NCBI RefSeq assembly: GCF_033958435.1
Contig: NC_134138.1
Span: 181,210,798-181,274,797 of the forward strand
Direction of reading: 5' to 3'
Origin: Carettochelys insculpta
Taxonomy: Eukaryota; Chordata; Testudines; Carettochelyidae
Length of the DNA: 64,000 nt
Below the pieces are notes generated by a model, which did not search any database, was not told where the DNA came from, and was given only the letters and a program-made list of their open reading frames with translations. Positions 11,763 through 21,927 of the stretch are shown one piece after another (position 1 is the stretch's first letter; each line of letters begins with the position of its first letter). The translations under genes and the position numbers were made by a program.

Positions 11763-12029
11763 GCCATACCAGAACAGGCTCAATGTGTAAAGTTCAGGGG
11801 TCCAAACATTACCATCACGGCTGGCAAATCAGAAACATTTTATCAAGTCTGGCAAATCAGAAAAGTAGAGGGACGGAGGGGGAGTGTGTTGGGTGGGGAA
11901 GTTAAGAGATAAAACATCAAAATATGTACAAGAGTCCTAATAATGGGTAATTGCTGTTCCTGTTCAAACCACGTGTTAATGTGTCAAATTTGAATATGAA
12001 TGTTAGTTCTGAGAATTCCCTCTGTAGAC
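11763..12029. other. non-coding
   Basis: Nothing recognised. Confidence 0.4.
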
Positions 12030-12165
12030 AAGTATCAGCTAGGTAGCCGTGTTAGTCTGTATCTTTGAGAACAACAAGAAGTCCTGTGGTAGCTTATAGA
12101 CTAACAGATATTTTGGAGCATAAACTTTGATGGGCAAAGACCCACTTCAACAGATGCACCTATTT
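12030..12165 (-). mobile_element. short interspersed reptile repeat
   Basis: Carries 'TAGCCGTGTTAGTCTGTATC', 'AGTCCTGTGGTAGCTTATAG' and 'AGACTAACAGATATTTTGGA', then 'GGGCAAAGACCCACTTCAAC'. The same order of blocks occurs at 44,065-44,325. Read on -, the left part is the hammerhead-like core discussed in the findings (CTG-TTGA-AGTGGGTCTTTGCCCA), here mutated. Confidence 0.65.
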
Positions 12166-13343
12166 GTGTAATAAATTTCATCATGTGCATCAAGATGTGC
12201 AGAAGTGCACCAGCAATAGAAATGTATTGTGAGTGTCTGAGGGTGCTCTGCTAATTAGCTGGGCAGCATTTGGATCTCTTCTGAGCAGCCACACAAGCAC
12301 ACAGCTTACAGGAAATACTGAGTGGTACCTCTCTGGTATTTGGCTTGCACGTTACTGTGTCTCCTCAGAGGACTAAGGTACCTTGTAGAAGAATTTAGGA
12401 TCAAGTTTTCAGAAGTAGCCACTGATTTTGGATCTCCCATTTCTTGTTGGCCAAACTGAGGCACCCTGGGCTTGTTCTATCAGAAATTCCTAATCATCCA
12501 CAGCTCCCATGGAAGTCAATCCTAGTTGCAAACTGATAATTACCATTCTGCTCAACATAAGAATTGAAAAGGGAATGTGACCTGAAAGCAAGAGTCTGCC
12601 GCTTAAATTAAAAGTGTAAGGCTCTTTAGCAAAGAGCTGCAGCAGACTTGCAGCCTCTGTGACTTGGCCATGTAACACAATGGCTTACGGGTTACACACA
12701 CCATCTGGAAAATCAGATCCAATTTATCTCAGTGGTGCTTTTGAAAATTTGGCCCATAAGCTTTAATGTGAAATGAGAAGCAATGTATGGGCATAACTAG
12801 CTAAAATCACTTGTAGTCTCAATAGTATTTAGTGGCAGGGCTCTGTCCTGCATTTGCATTAGAATTTAACTCATTTTCCCTCTCTACTCCTGAGGGAATT
12901 CTGCACCAAAAATTCTGCTCACTACACAGCATATTAAAATTCTGCAAAATGAGCCAACATGTTAATTTGGAGTTTGCAGTATGGCAATGGGGAGCAAGAA
13001 AGATGAAGAAGAAATTCTAGCAGTAAAATTGACAGTAGGGAATGAACTGGGAAGAAGAGAAGGAACGAGAGAGCATAGGGGAAAAGTTTAAGGGGCCCAG
13101 GACCTAAGGCTTTTTGCTGGCCTCAGAGGCTAGCTCTGCGCTTCCAGTGGATAGCCCACTGACCATGTAGATTTCCCTGAGTGGTAAGATTGCCAGTTGT
13201 CTACTTGCACAAAACTGAAAACGCTTATCTGCTCCCTTGCTCCCTCCTCCAAGGCCCCTGCCCCAAGGCCCCACCTCCCACTCAGTCCATCCCCTACCCT
13301 CTGTGGCTGGCTCTCTCCACCATCACTCACTCATTTTCACCAA
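12166..13343. other. non-coding stretch, no gene seen
   Basis: No recognisable exon or repeat. Frames near 13,180-13,490 are short and end in the adjoining MITE. Confidence 0.45.
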
Positions 13344-13613
13344 GGCTGTGTCTACACTTGCCTTCCTCTTTCAAAAGTGGAATGCAAATGAGGGAAATCA
13401 AAATGCAAATGAGGCATGGATTTACATATTTTCTGGTCTGTTTGCATGCTCTCTTTTCGGAAGAGATTCTTTCAAAAGAAGAAGGGTAATGTAGACAGGG
13501 CTCTTTCCAAAATAAACCCCATCTTCGAAAGAACCATTCTTCCTGAAACAAAGTAGGAAGAAGGGTTCTTTTGAAGATGGGGTTTATTTTCGAAAGAGCC
13601 CAGTCTACACTGG
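13344..13613. mobile_element. foldback MITE (Harbinger-like ends)
   Basis: It starts GGCTGTGTCTACACTTGCC. Inside, arms of 38 bp at 13,498-13,535 and 13,564-13,601 are inverted copies with about two mismatches (GGGCTCTTT...AAATAAACCCCATCTTC), forming a long hairpin. The right end carries GTCTACACTGGC in direct rather than inverted orientation to the left end, so the copy may be rearranged or composite. No coding capacity. Confidence 0.6.
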
Positions 13614-14486
13614 CACTAATTATAAAGGTAAAATTACATGTTTAGATTTGTCAAAGAAAAAACAGTCATTAGTTCCTTCACTGATTTGTTGTTAAAAGTT
13701 CATAAAATTCAGATACAAATATATTTTTAAGCTTTTGTTTCCGAAAGATGTAAATGTATCTTTTTGTGTCATATTGATTATTACAAATACAATAATGTCT
13801 CATCTTTAAAACACATAGAAGACAATTGCTGAACTACCTTGGATGACAGTGCGTTAGGTTAAAGAGATATGATAAAAGTTCTATTGTTAAATCCTAAGTT
13901 GCGGAACACTTTCCTCCCTGCCCCCCTTTCATACTTACAGCCTGAATTCTGCAGACACTTGCATATATGAATATACTCAATAGTAATCCCATTTGTGGGT
14001 TCAGGACTTAAATTACTACCAGACTGCTAAAAATAATGATCAATAATATTTTATCATGATCTCTATGACCAGCTAATAACCAAACAACATGCGTATCTTT
14101 GGCTTTCACTGAAACTTGTACTTCTAACTTTTGGTTAGGAAAATCTCACTCCAAAGCAAGCTGTTTTACCTCTTTAAGAAGTGCACAATTATACCTGAAA
14201 CACAGTGTATGCAGGTTGGGTGAGTTGAGCCACATGGTTAGTCCAGTATGAAATTCAAATGTTACTGTTTAAATCCTATACAATTTAATTTTGATAGGAA
14301 AAATACTATTGAGACCACTTGCACCAATTAGCAAGGAACAATTTATCTTGCATGTATTTTAGCCACAGTGTGTGCAGATATTAAATCTGTCATGAGAACG
14401 CAGCCTCTCTTGCAATTGCAAGGCACCAAAGAAGATTAGAACACCTATAGTTTGTTATAGATGCTGGAATTAAATAAAATCACTTA
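13614..14486. other. non-coding stretch
   Basis: AT-rich unique DNA, no gene or repeat recognised. Confidence 0.45.
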
Positions 14487-14823
14487 GGCAACGTCTACAC
14501 TTAGCAAAAACTTTGAACTGGCTATTCTAATGGCCAAATCAGACAATACTACTGAGGTGGTGAAATGAATATTCAATGCCTCATTAGCATGCTGCTGGCC
14601 ACAGCATGATAGGAATAAGGGGATTTTGATGTTTTCAGGGTCCTTGCGAAAAGGACCCCCGTGTAGACAAGCCGTGCGTGAGCGAAATGCGGCACTTTTG
14701 AAGTGGCATGGCCGGCAGCATGCTAATAAGGTGCTGAATATTTATTTCAGTGCCTCATTAGTATTTTCCAATGTGGCCATTAGCATGGCCATTTCGAAGT
14801 TTTTCCTAAGTGTGGACACAGTC
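14487..14823. mobile_element. Harbinger-like MITE, family shared with 29,588-29,951
   Basis: Ends GGCAACGTCTACACTTAG (left) and, read inward, GACTGTGTCCACACTTAG (right). The flanking triplets are TTA (14,484-14,486) and TCA (14,824-14,826). The interior shares GCCTCATTAGCATGCTGCTG, AGGAATAAGGGGATTT, a GTCC-TTNCGAAAAGGACCCC-GTGTAG block and ATGCGGCACTTT with the second copy. No transposase. Confidence 0.7.
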
Positions 14824-16085
14824 TCAGAGGTAATTTTGTTTCAGTTTACTACGTTTTCTGATTCTGATCTTTCCAGGAACAGCCTATGTTGTCCTATAGT
14901 AGAGTCATGATTAACATAAATCACTATGCTGGTTTATGGGTGTGTGTATGGAGTGAAGCTCACTAGGAAGTATCACATACCCACCATAATCGCCGGGAAA
15001 TTAAGGTTGAAAGATTATGTGTTAATTTGCAAACCTCTTGTATGTTCCTGAGGATCATTAAATACAGGATGATGGTGTTAATCTCTTCCTAGTGCTGCTG
15101 ACTCATTCTGCCTTTCAGCATCTTAGCCATCATCTTAAATAAATAAAGTAAATGCTACTCAGTGAATATAATATTAACATTATTCAACTTACAGAATGAT
15201 GACATGTTCTGATTAAACATACAGCACTGTACAACCCAAATAGTCATACTAATATTAGATGCTACTATGCTAGTTTTTTACTAATTCAAGATGAATCAGT
15301 CTCTCAAATCTTACTACACAGAGGTACAAAGGGGTGCGGACCTCCACCTGCCACCGCCGCTACTGAAGCTGTGGTGACAGCTGGAGCCTCGGATCCTTTA
15401 AATTGCTTTCAGAGTACCGTGCCACATGGTTCAGGCACCTCTTACAGCTGCCTGGGGAGTTGGGAATGCCATGAAGTGTGCTCCACGCAGCACTGGGAGT
15501 GTGGGCGGGGGGGTGTAGTCTAGACAGTGCTGAGGGCTGGCTGCCTCCAGCCACATCCCTTCCAGGGGCACAGACCAGGCCCCTCTCATGCCCTCCCCAC
15601 CCTTGCCTTGCCCTGCCCAGGGGCCTGCTGAGTCTGTCCACCCCAATGCTTGTTCCTTATGGTGCAATGTAAACTATCACCAAATCTGAATGGCAATGTT
15701 TTGCCCTGACTCAGAACTGTTGCAGATGTTTGTGCAAGAATGCATGAGAAAGAAAGAACAGAATCAAAAGTCTATCAGAAGGAGACAAACCTCACTGAGA
15801 GACGGGGGGAAGGGGGTCTGCCAATGAGGCTGATTGTCTGCAAGTTTCTCAGAATAAGACTTAAAGAGGGAATGGGGGAGTATCAATGGTTAAAACTGAC
15901 AGAAAGTAATTTGGGTGTCAGCTGGAGAGATGGCCTCAGGAAAGAATTGGCATTCAGCTATGGGAAGGTGTGATAGACTGCCAATATCCTATAATACTGT
16001 GAACAACCCTCATGAAATTAAAGATTATAACTTCTCTGAATGTTTTGAATAAGGGCTGTTGTCTTTGGGATACATTGTATTAAAA
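14824..16085. other. non-coding; GC-richer patch 15,310-15,670
   Basis: No exon recognised. The patch 15,335-15,460 faintly resembles the GC-rich stretch at 44,750-44,960 (gctgtggtgac, ccttt-aaat runs) and may be an old repeat. Confidence 0.4.
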
Positions 16086-16157
16086 TCATAGAATCATAGG
16101 AATAGAAGGAGCCTTGAGTGGTCATCAAGTCCAGTCCCCTGCTGTCATGGCAGAAAC
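16086..16157 (-). mobile_element. CR1 LINE 3' tail fragment
   Basis: 'AATCATAGAATCATAGGAAT' followed by 'CATCAAGTCCAGTCCCCTGC' is the reverse complement of a CR1 3' terminus (compare 35,752-35,830). Only the last 70 bp are present, the usual 5' truncation of CR1. Confidence 0.75.
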
Positions 16158-17676
16158 AAAAAATGAGACTTTGTACATGTTATTGTGGCACTGTAGATAC
16201 CTTCTCTATTAGAGAAGGGGATGTTTATTCACCTTCTCTGTTACCAACCCTTTGAGGCTATCCCCTGCGGAAGTATGTATATATTATTTCATACTGTATT
16301 CTCTGGGGACCAATGAACAAAGAAAGGTTGTTTTGGATAAATAACCTTCTTTTAAATTGGCCAAGGGCCTTCTTCCTGTTCCAGCAAGCAGTTAGGACCT
16401 CTAATCCATTGAGGACCTCAGTCCTTAGGTTAGGTTTGGAAGGACTGGCCCTACTGAGCTCCATATAACTGTGTTCTTGTTCTGAGCTGAAGCTGTGATG
16501 AACTTGTAACCACAAAAAGTTCCTTGAGTAGGAAGTTGAAGGACTGTTTTTGTCAGAATCCATCTTAGGGTAAACTTTGGTAAGCTAATTAACCAGCATG
16601 CAGGTTCTTCTATTTTTTTATAGTTTTTCCTCCTTAAGAATAAAGCAGCCTTGCATACAAATTACCATGTGGTACTTTATAACAAATACACCCATTAACC
16701 ATCTCTGAAGAGAAAGCAAGCATGAGTCCTTGGGCACATCTGTGGTGGGACTAGCATAGTGTAAACAAGGAATTGTGTAGCCTGGATTTATCCCAGTCAG
16801 AATCAAGAGGGATGCAGGTCCCTGCCAAGCAAGGCAATGTCTGAGAAGCTGAAAGCCTGAGTGGCACCATTTGCTGGATCCCTGAGGGGAAATATGGAAA
16901 CTGTTGTCTTAAATAATGACAGTAGAATTAACAGCATGCAAAGGATTCTAGCACTGGGCGGATGATTTGGTGGAGGGAAGAGGAAGCAGAAAATGAGGTG
17001 GGAGTTTGCCACAAGAACCTTGCATTAGTAGAAAGGAGGAGGGGAGTTAGACTTTGATGTGAACAGCACAGTAGAACAAAGGCTAGTGAGCACAAACTAT
17101 CTGTTACTAAGTGTATATCAATTGATATGGAAGCAGTGTTGAAGGCATAATTTTATATATAAAAGCAAATATTATGGCAAAATTTGCTTATGGACAGAAG
17201 CGCATATTCTTAAATGACAAAAAGAGAAAGAAAGCATGTGCTGCCATAGTCTCTGTCCACTCCTCTGCAGTCTCTTTTGCCAGTTGCTGATTCATTGTGT
17301 ACAGCAGTAGCTTGATTCAAAACATGTTAAAGTCCCTCTCTCTGGGAGAATATTCTTAGGGAAAAAGGAGGAAAAGGGGCTTGGAGTAAATCTAAGAATT
17401 GAAGATATAATGGCATGAAAACCATCGTTAAGTAAGATTTCACCAACTTCAGAGAGTTGTCTTAATGTTTCAGAGAAGGTGACTAGAGAATGCAGCCCCA
17501 AGCACGTGATGGTAGACTGGAAATGTAAAGATATTCTCCTGAAGCTGGTAAGACAAACCCTCTCGAGAAAAAAATCCTTCCATTAGTGGTTTATTTCACA
17601 TGATCTCAGCTTGCTTTCTGGACTGGGAATTCATCCTATAACCAGAGGCTGGAAAGACCTTCCAGATGATCAGTTA
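16158..17676. other. non-coding stretch
   Basis: No gene or repeat recognised; longest frame about 101 codons at 16,258-16,563 on - without domain. Confidence 0.4.
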
Positions 17677-18049
17677 GGCTATGTCTAGATTAGAGCAATT
17701 TCACAACAGAAGTTTCTGGTGGAGGATATCTTCCAACAAGACTTCTGTCAACAGATCATGTCCAGACTGCAGAGGGGGGTCACTCTTTCGACCCACTCTG
17801 CAGATAGAGGGCGGCCAGACTGCCTGACTGCTCTTTCAACAAAACAGCCACCTGGAAACCACAGCAGACAGGGTCACAGGTCACAATTTCCTTCTGGGAG
17901 CCCCAGTGAGACACGCCATTAAAGGCCCCCCACCCCACCCCAGACACCTGTTCCCTGCCCATGTTGAGGCAGGCCTACCTCCACAAGGGACAGAACAACC
18001 GTTAGAGCAGAGCTTCAACACTTCTGGGAGACACAGCTCTTTCCAGCAA

Positions 18050-19130
18050 GCCATGGTGCCAGAGCAGCCCCTGGGCTTGCGCTGGTTGCACACAGATGTG
18101 CTTCAGCCTCTGCTGAACCTCCTGACGGTTGTTGTCCTCTTCCTCATGGAAGGTGAGCCGGATACTGCCTTCGAGGAGCTCACCATTGCTTGCTGGATGA
18201 TCACGGCTGCACCAGCCCCTGCCCCGGATGCACAGGCAGCTCTGGAGGCACCGCACCAGTTCCAGCTGGTGGGATTGGCTGGTCATGGGGCAGTGGGATG
18301 ACCAGCAGTGGCTCCAAAACTTCCACATGTGGAAGGCCAACTTGGTGGAGCTCTGCGCCTAGCTCACTGGAGACAGGACACCCAGCTGTGGCCCATCATC
18401 TCTGTAGAGAACCACGTTGCAGTCACCCTGCGGAAGCTTGCCACCTCTCACAGCTACCACTTGGTGAGAAACCAGTTTGGTGTGGGAAGTCCATGGTTGG
18501 TCTCTCCTCATGGAGGTAAGGCACTCTCAGGAAGTGAGGTCAGGGGTGCGAGGGATGGGGCTGGGGGAGGGAATCCCCATCCCTGGGGGACTGTGCCATC
18601 CCACCCTAGCACAGCTCCACTGCTGGGGCGGGGCAGCCTCCCATGGGGGGCTCCCAGAGTGCTCAGGAGCAGGATGGGGCACATAATCCCTAATCTGCGT
18701 GTTTGATCACCTCCCTCTGCAGTTCGTGATGGCCATCAACACCATACTGCTGTGGAGGTGGGAGACCTGTACACAATCATGGCCAGATTCACCACCATGG
18801 GGTTTCTGAACTGCATCAGGGCTATCAGTGGGCCCCACATCCTGATCCATGCCCCAGGACATGGCACAGTCAAGTCTATAAACCAAAAGGGATACTTCTC
18901 CCTGGTGTTGCAGGCCCTGGTCACACTGGTCCTCTGGACCCCAGCCAGGAACTTTTTGATGCCCACCTCAACTGGGCCAGGATGCAGGCTGAGTGTGCCT
19001 TCAGCCACCTCAAGGTGCACTTCAGGTGCCTGCTCACCTGCCTGATTGTGGAGGAGCACATCTACCAAGTTGTGGCTACATGTTGTGCCCAGCACAACAT
19101 AGTGGAGAGTTAGGGGGAGGCCTTCCTCCT
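18050..19130 (+). pseudogene. Harbinger transposase (DDE nuclease) pseudogene
   Basis: Conceptual translation in shifting + frames matches, in order, the transposase encoded at 24,365-25,708 on -. At about 18,275-18,350, 'DDQQWLQNFHMWKANLVELC' matches DDRWLRNFRMSRQTFMELC. At 18,720-18,760, 'VMAINTILLWR' matches VMHAINAMLLHR. At 18,810-18,850 comes the region of the first Asp, altered. At 18,990-19,110, 'AECAFSHLKVHFRCLLTCL' and 'CAQHNIVES' match VERSFVRLKGRWRCLLTRL and CSALHNLVES. Stop codons and frameshifts interrupt it, for instance after the LVELCA block. The acceptor-like CCTCCCTCTGCAG before 18,722 sits where the intact gene has its intron end. A polyadenylation signal AATAAA follows at 19,349-19,354. 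No function remains. Confidence 0.75.
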
Positions 19131-20189
19131 GGGGTGTGGGGAGGACACTGGCCACAAGTATGAGCAGCCAGGTGCAGCTCCGATCTGCCATGTTCATCGG
19201 GACAAGGTGCAGATCTGGGAGCCTCTGAGGGAGAACTTCTCCCATGGTCCCCAGTAACCCTCCCCAGAGCACCCTAGCAGGGGCCTGGGGCCCACAGCCC
19301 TATCCCATCCCTACCACAACCCCTCCCTTCACGCCCTCACCCCTTCCCAATAAAGAGAGCCACAGATGTGGTGTTAAAATAACTGTTTCACTGAACCAAA
19401 GAAAAGCCAGTGCAAAAGCAATGGTGTAATAAAAAACTGTTTTCAAACAATGCAGAGGAGTGAACTATGTACAGTTGGGAGACTTGGGACAGGGGTTGGG
19501 GAGCACCGGAACTTGGATGGGTGGTCTTGGGACAGGCGTCTGGGAGGTTCAAAACATGGGGGGGTGCAAACCCAAGGGAGAGTGGGACCACAAATGGCAT
19601 CTGCCTCAGGATCCCCTCCCACCATGGGTTCAGGGCCCTGTCAGGGCTGCGTTGGGGCTGGAAGCAGGGGGAGGTACAGAGATGGTGGGATTGCAGTGGG
19701 GTCTGAGTGGGCCTGGAGAGCAGGGGGGCATGGGGAGCAGGGGAGGGGTAGGCAAGGGTGTCCTCCCCCCACAGCCACAGCAGGAGGTCCAGAACACCTT
19801 GCAGGACAGCTGGTGAGCGCAGGGCAGAAGAGCAGGGGAGGGCAGAGGGGGTGGGAGGGGCAGTGGGGGGGGCAGGGCCATCATGTCCTACCGGATGCCA
19901 GTGGCAGTGTCAATGTGGGACATGAGTTGCCCCTCCCCCCCCCGGGCCTGGGGCTCATCTGGCTTCCCATGAGGCTGGGACCAGGCTTGCCCCCATGCCC
20001 CAGGGAGGTCTACTAGGTCCAAGTAGTGCACACTACCTTGCATATGGTTTCACATGCTGGGAGCGCAGCATGAGGTCCCACCCAAGCCAGCCAGGCAACA
20101 CTCACAGCACACCCTGTCTGCACCCATCTCCCACACCCCGTGGTGTGTGATGTGTGGGATAGTCACTGGATGGGGTTGCTTCCAGTGCC

Positions 20190-20640
20190 ATGTCAATGGT
20201 GCAGGTTGGAGGTGATGTGTCCCTTGCACAGGGTGTCATGGAGCTCCCTGTAATAGGGGCAAGTGGTGGGTCCTGCCCTGGACTGTTGGGCAGCATCCCA
20301 GGCCTGGATGCAACCCTGGTGAAGTTCCTTCACCTTTGCCCAGACCTGCTCCATGGATCAGTTGGGGGAGGAGGGGTGGCCCCATTCCACCAGGGCAGTG
20401 GCCATCTGGATGTAGGTGGGGGAGTTCTACCACTTGGTTTTGGGGTCCTGCAGACTGTCCTCCCCAGCCCCTCTGCCCAGAGGTCCAAAAGGGCCTGGAC
20501 CTTGGCCCCGGTCTAGTGTGGGGCTCTCCTGTTGGTGCTCTGGGGTAGATCCTGGAACCCCCTCTGGCTAGTCCCTTGAGAGCCTGGAGGGCTGCAGGGT
20601 GCCTGATGCTCAGCCATCCGTGAAGCTCTCAGCTCCAGGG
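20190..20640 (-). pseudogene. Harbinger Myb/SANT-like gene remnant
   Basis: Minus-strand fragments resemble the SANT protein at 21,928-23,967: 'KVQALLDLWAE' (about 20,510-20,475) matches KLRALLGLWSE; 'AKVKELHQGCIQAWDAA' matches SKVKELRQGYARARDAA; 'TTCPYYRELHDTL' (about 20,265-20,225) matches VTCPFYRELRDIL. At least one frameshift separates the first block from the rest and a stop precedes SMEQVW. This is the DNA-binding partner of the nuclease in this transposon superfamily; here it is dead. Confidence 0.7.
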
Positions 20641-20959
20641 TGGCTGTGAAGACATGGGTGACTGCAGCCTGTAGCCCGGCTGATTCCATGCTCTCAGCTT
20701 CCTGCCACAGGGTTTCCTGGCCTTCCTGCAGCTTTAACAGGGGCCAGTGGCAGGAACCATAGAGCACTGCTTGCTCTGGACAGATCTCTGTCGACAGAGG
20801 CGTTCTTCCTTGTGGGGAGCAGGGTACAGATGTCGATAAACATGCTGCATTCTGTTGACAGAATGCCTTGGAATCTGGATGCCCCTTGGGTTTTGTCAAC
20901 AAAACTCTCTAGTCTGGGGGCTCAGTTTCTCTTTCAAAGGAAGAATCCAGTAGTAGAGG

Positions 20960-20998
20960 TAGGTAAGTAAGTAAGAAAGAAAGAAAGAAAACAAGCAA
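20960..20998 (+). repeat. GTAA/GAAA simple repeat
   Basis: Short runs of (GTAA)n passing into (GAAA)n and (GCAA)n. Confidence 0.85.
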
Positions 20999-21482
20999 GC
21001 CTAACTAGGCCTTTCCTTCACCATCTAATTTTCTGGTGATTTTACTATTGTGAACATCTTTCTCCCTAACAATCCAAATCTCCTTCCTATCCCAGCTGGA
21101 CATTTCATTTTGAGAAACAAGAGCTCATTAAATACAGCTAGAAAATTCTCTAGGAATATAGCATTAATTTGCCCGGAATCACATGGCACATGTTTATTAG
21201 CTAATGCCCTCCAGCAAACTCCATCTGCCCCTGTTATAATGACAAAAGAAAGAGAACCAACCTGTCATTGGACTGGGGAAATAGAGCTCATGTCACCACA
21301 GAAGTTATATCACTAATACATTGCTGAAATGTGAAACAAAGACTTGTTCACTGAGTTTAGAATGACATTTATTTGGTTCACTGTAACTGTTTAATAAGAG
21401 CCTTTTGGGGTCTCTCTACTATGAGAAGGGCAGTTTTGAGTAACTTTAAAAATGTGCCTCGTTAGCCACAGAGTCTCCCTTA
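20999..21482. other. non-coding spacer between the two Harbinger elements
   Basis: AT-rich, resembles flanking host DNA; no gene seen. Confidence 0.5.
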
Positions 21483-21770
21483 AGCCGTGTCTACACGTGC
21501 ACGCTACTTCGAAGTAGCGGCACTAACTTCGAAATAGCGCCCGTCACGGCTACATGTGTTGGGCGCTATTTCGATGTTAACATCGACGTTAGGCGGAAAG
21601 ACATCGAAGCCGCTAACCCCATGAGGGGATGGGAATAGCGCCCTACTTAGACATTCAACGTCAAAGTAGGGACTGTGTAGTCATTGCGTGTCCCGCAACA
21701 TCGAAATTGCGGGGTCCTCCATGGCAGCCATCAGCTGGGGAGGTTGAGAGACGCTTTCTCCAGCCCCTCA
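21483..21770 (+). repeat. left terminal and subterminal region of Harbinger element
   Basis: Contains the end sequence, the palindrome CTACTTCGAAGTAG, inverted TATTTCGATGTTAACATCG motifs and CCATGAGGGGATGGGAATAG. It matches, with few changes, the reverse complement of 34,505-34,809. Known Harbinger partners bind subterminal repeats, so these motifs are candidate binding sites. Confidence 0.75.
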
Positions 21771-21927
21771 GCTCAATGGTGGCCGCGTGGAGCGGCCCCT
21801 TAAAGGTCCCGTCCCCCTCCCTTTCTGTGCAGGAAGCTGAGAGAGCGTGCAGGCGGCAGCCCAGACACGCGGCCAGCCTGCACGCTCTTGAGCAGCCCCA
21901 ACAACCCCCAACCAACCTCAAGGCCGC

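Larger units (their letters stand above)
17677..20925. mobile_element. decayed PIF/Harbinger transposon, second subfamily
   Basis: The left edge is TTA (17,674-17,676) followed by GGCTATGTCTAGATTAGAG. The right edge, read inward, contains CCAGACTAGAGAGTTTTGTT. Inside are remains of a DDE nuclease gene on + (about 18,050-19,130) and of a SANT gene on - (about 20,640-20,190), so the gene order mirrors the element at 21,483-26,160, which lies in the opposite orientation. Both genes are full of stops and frameshifts. Ends are poorly preserved, so borders are approximate. TCGACAGAG and GTCAACAAAA motifs in the end regions replace the CTTCGAAG motifs of the other family, marking a distinct subfamily. 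Confidence 0.7.

Noticed and set aside
19450..20016. 188-codon Gly-rich plus-strand frame
   Set aside because: Lies antisense to the decayed SANT region of an old transposon; low complexity, no domain.
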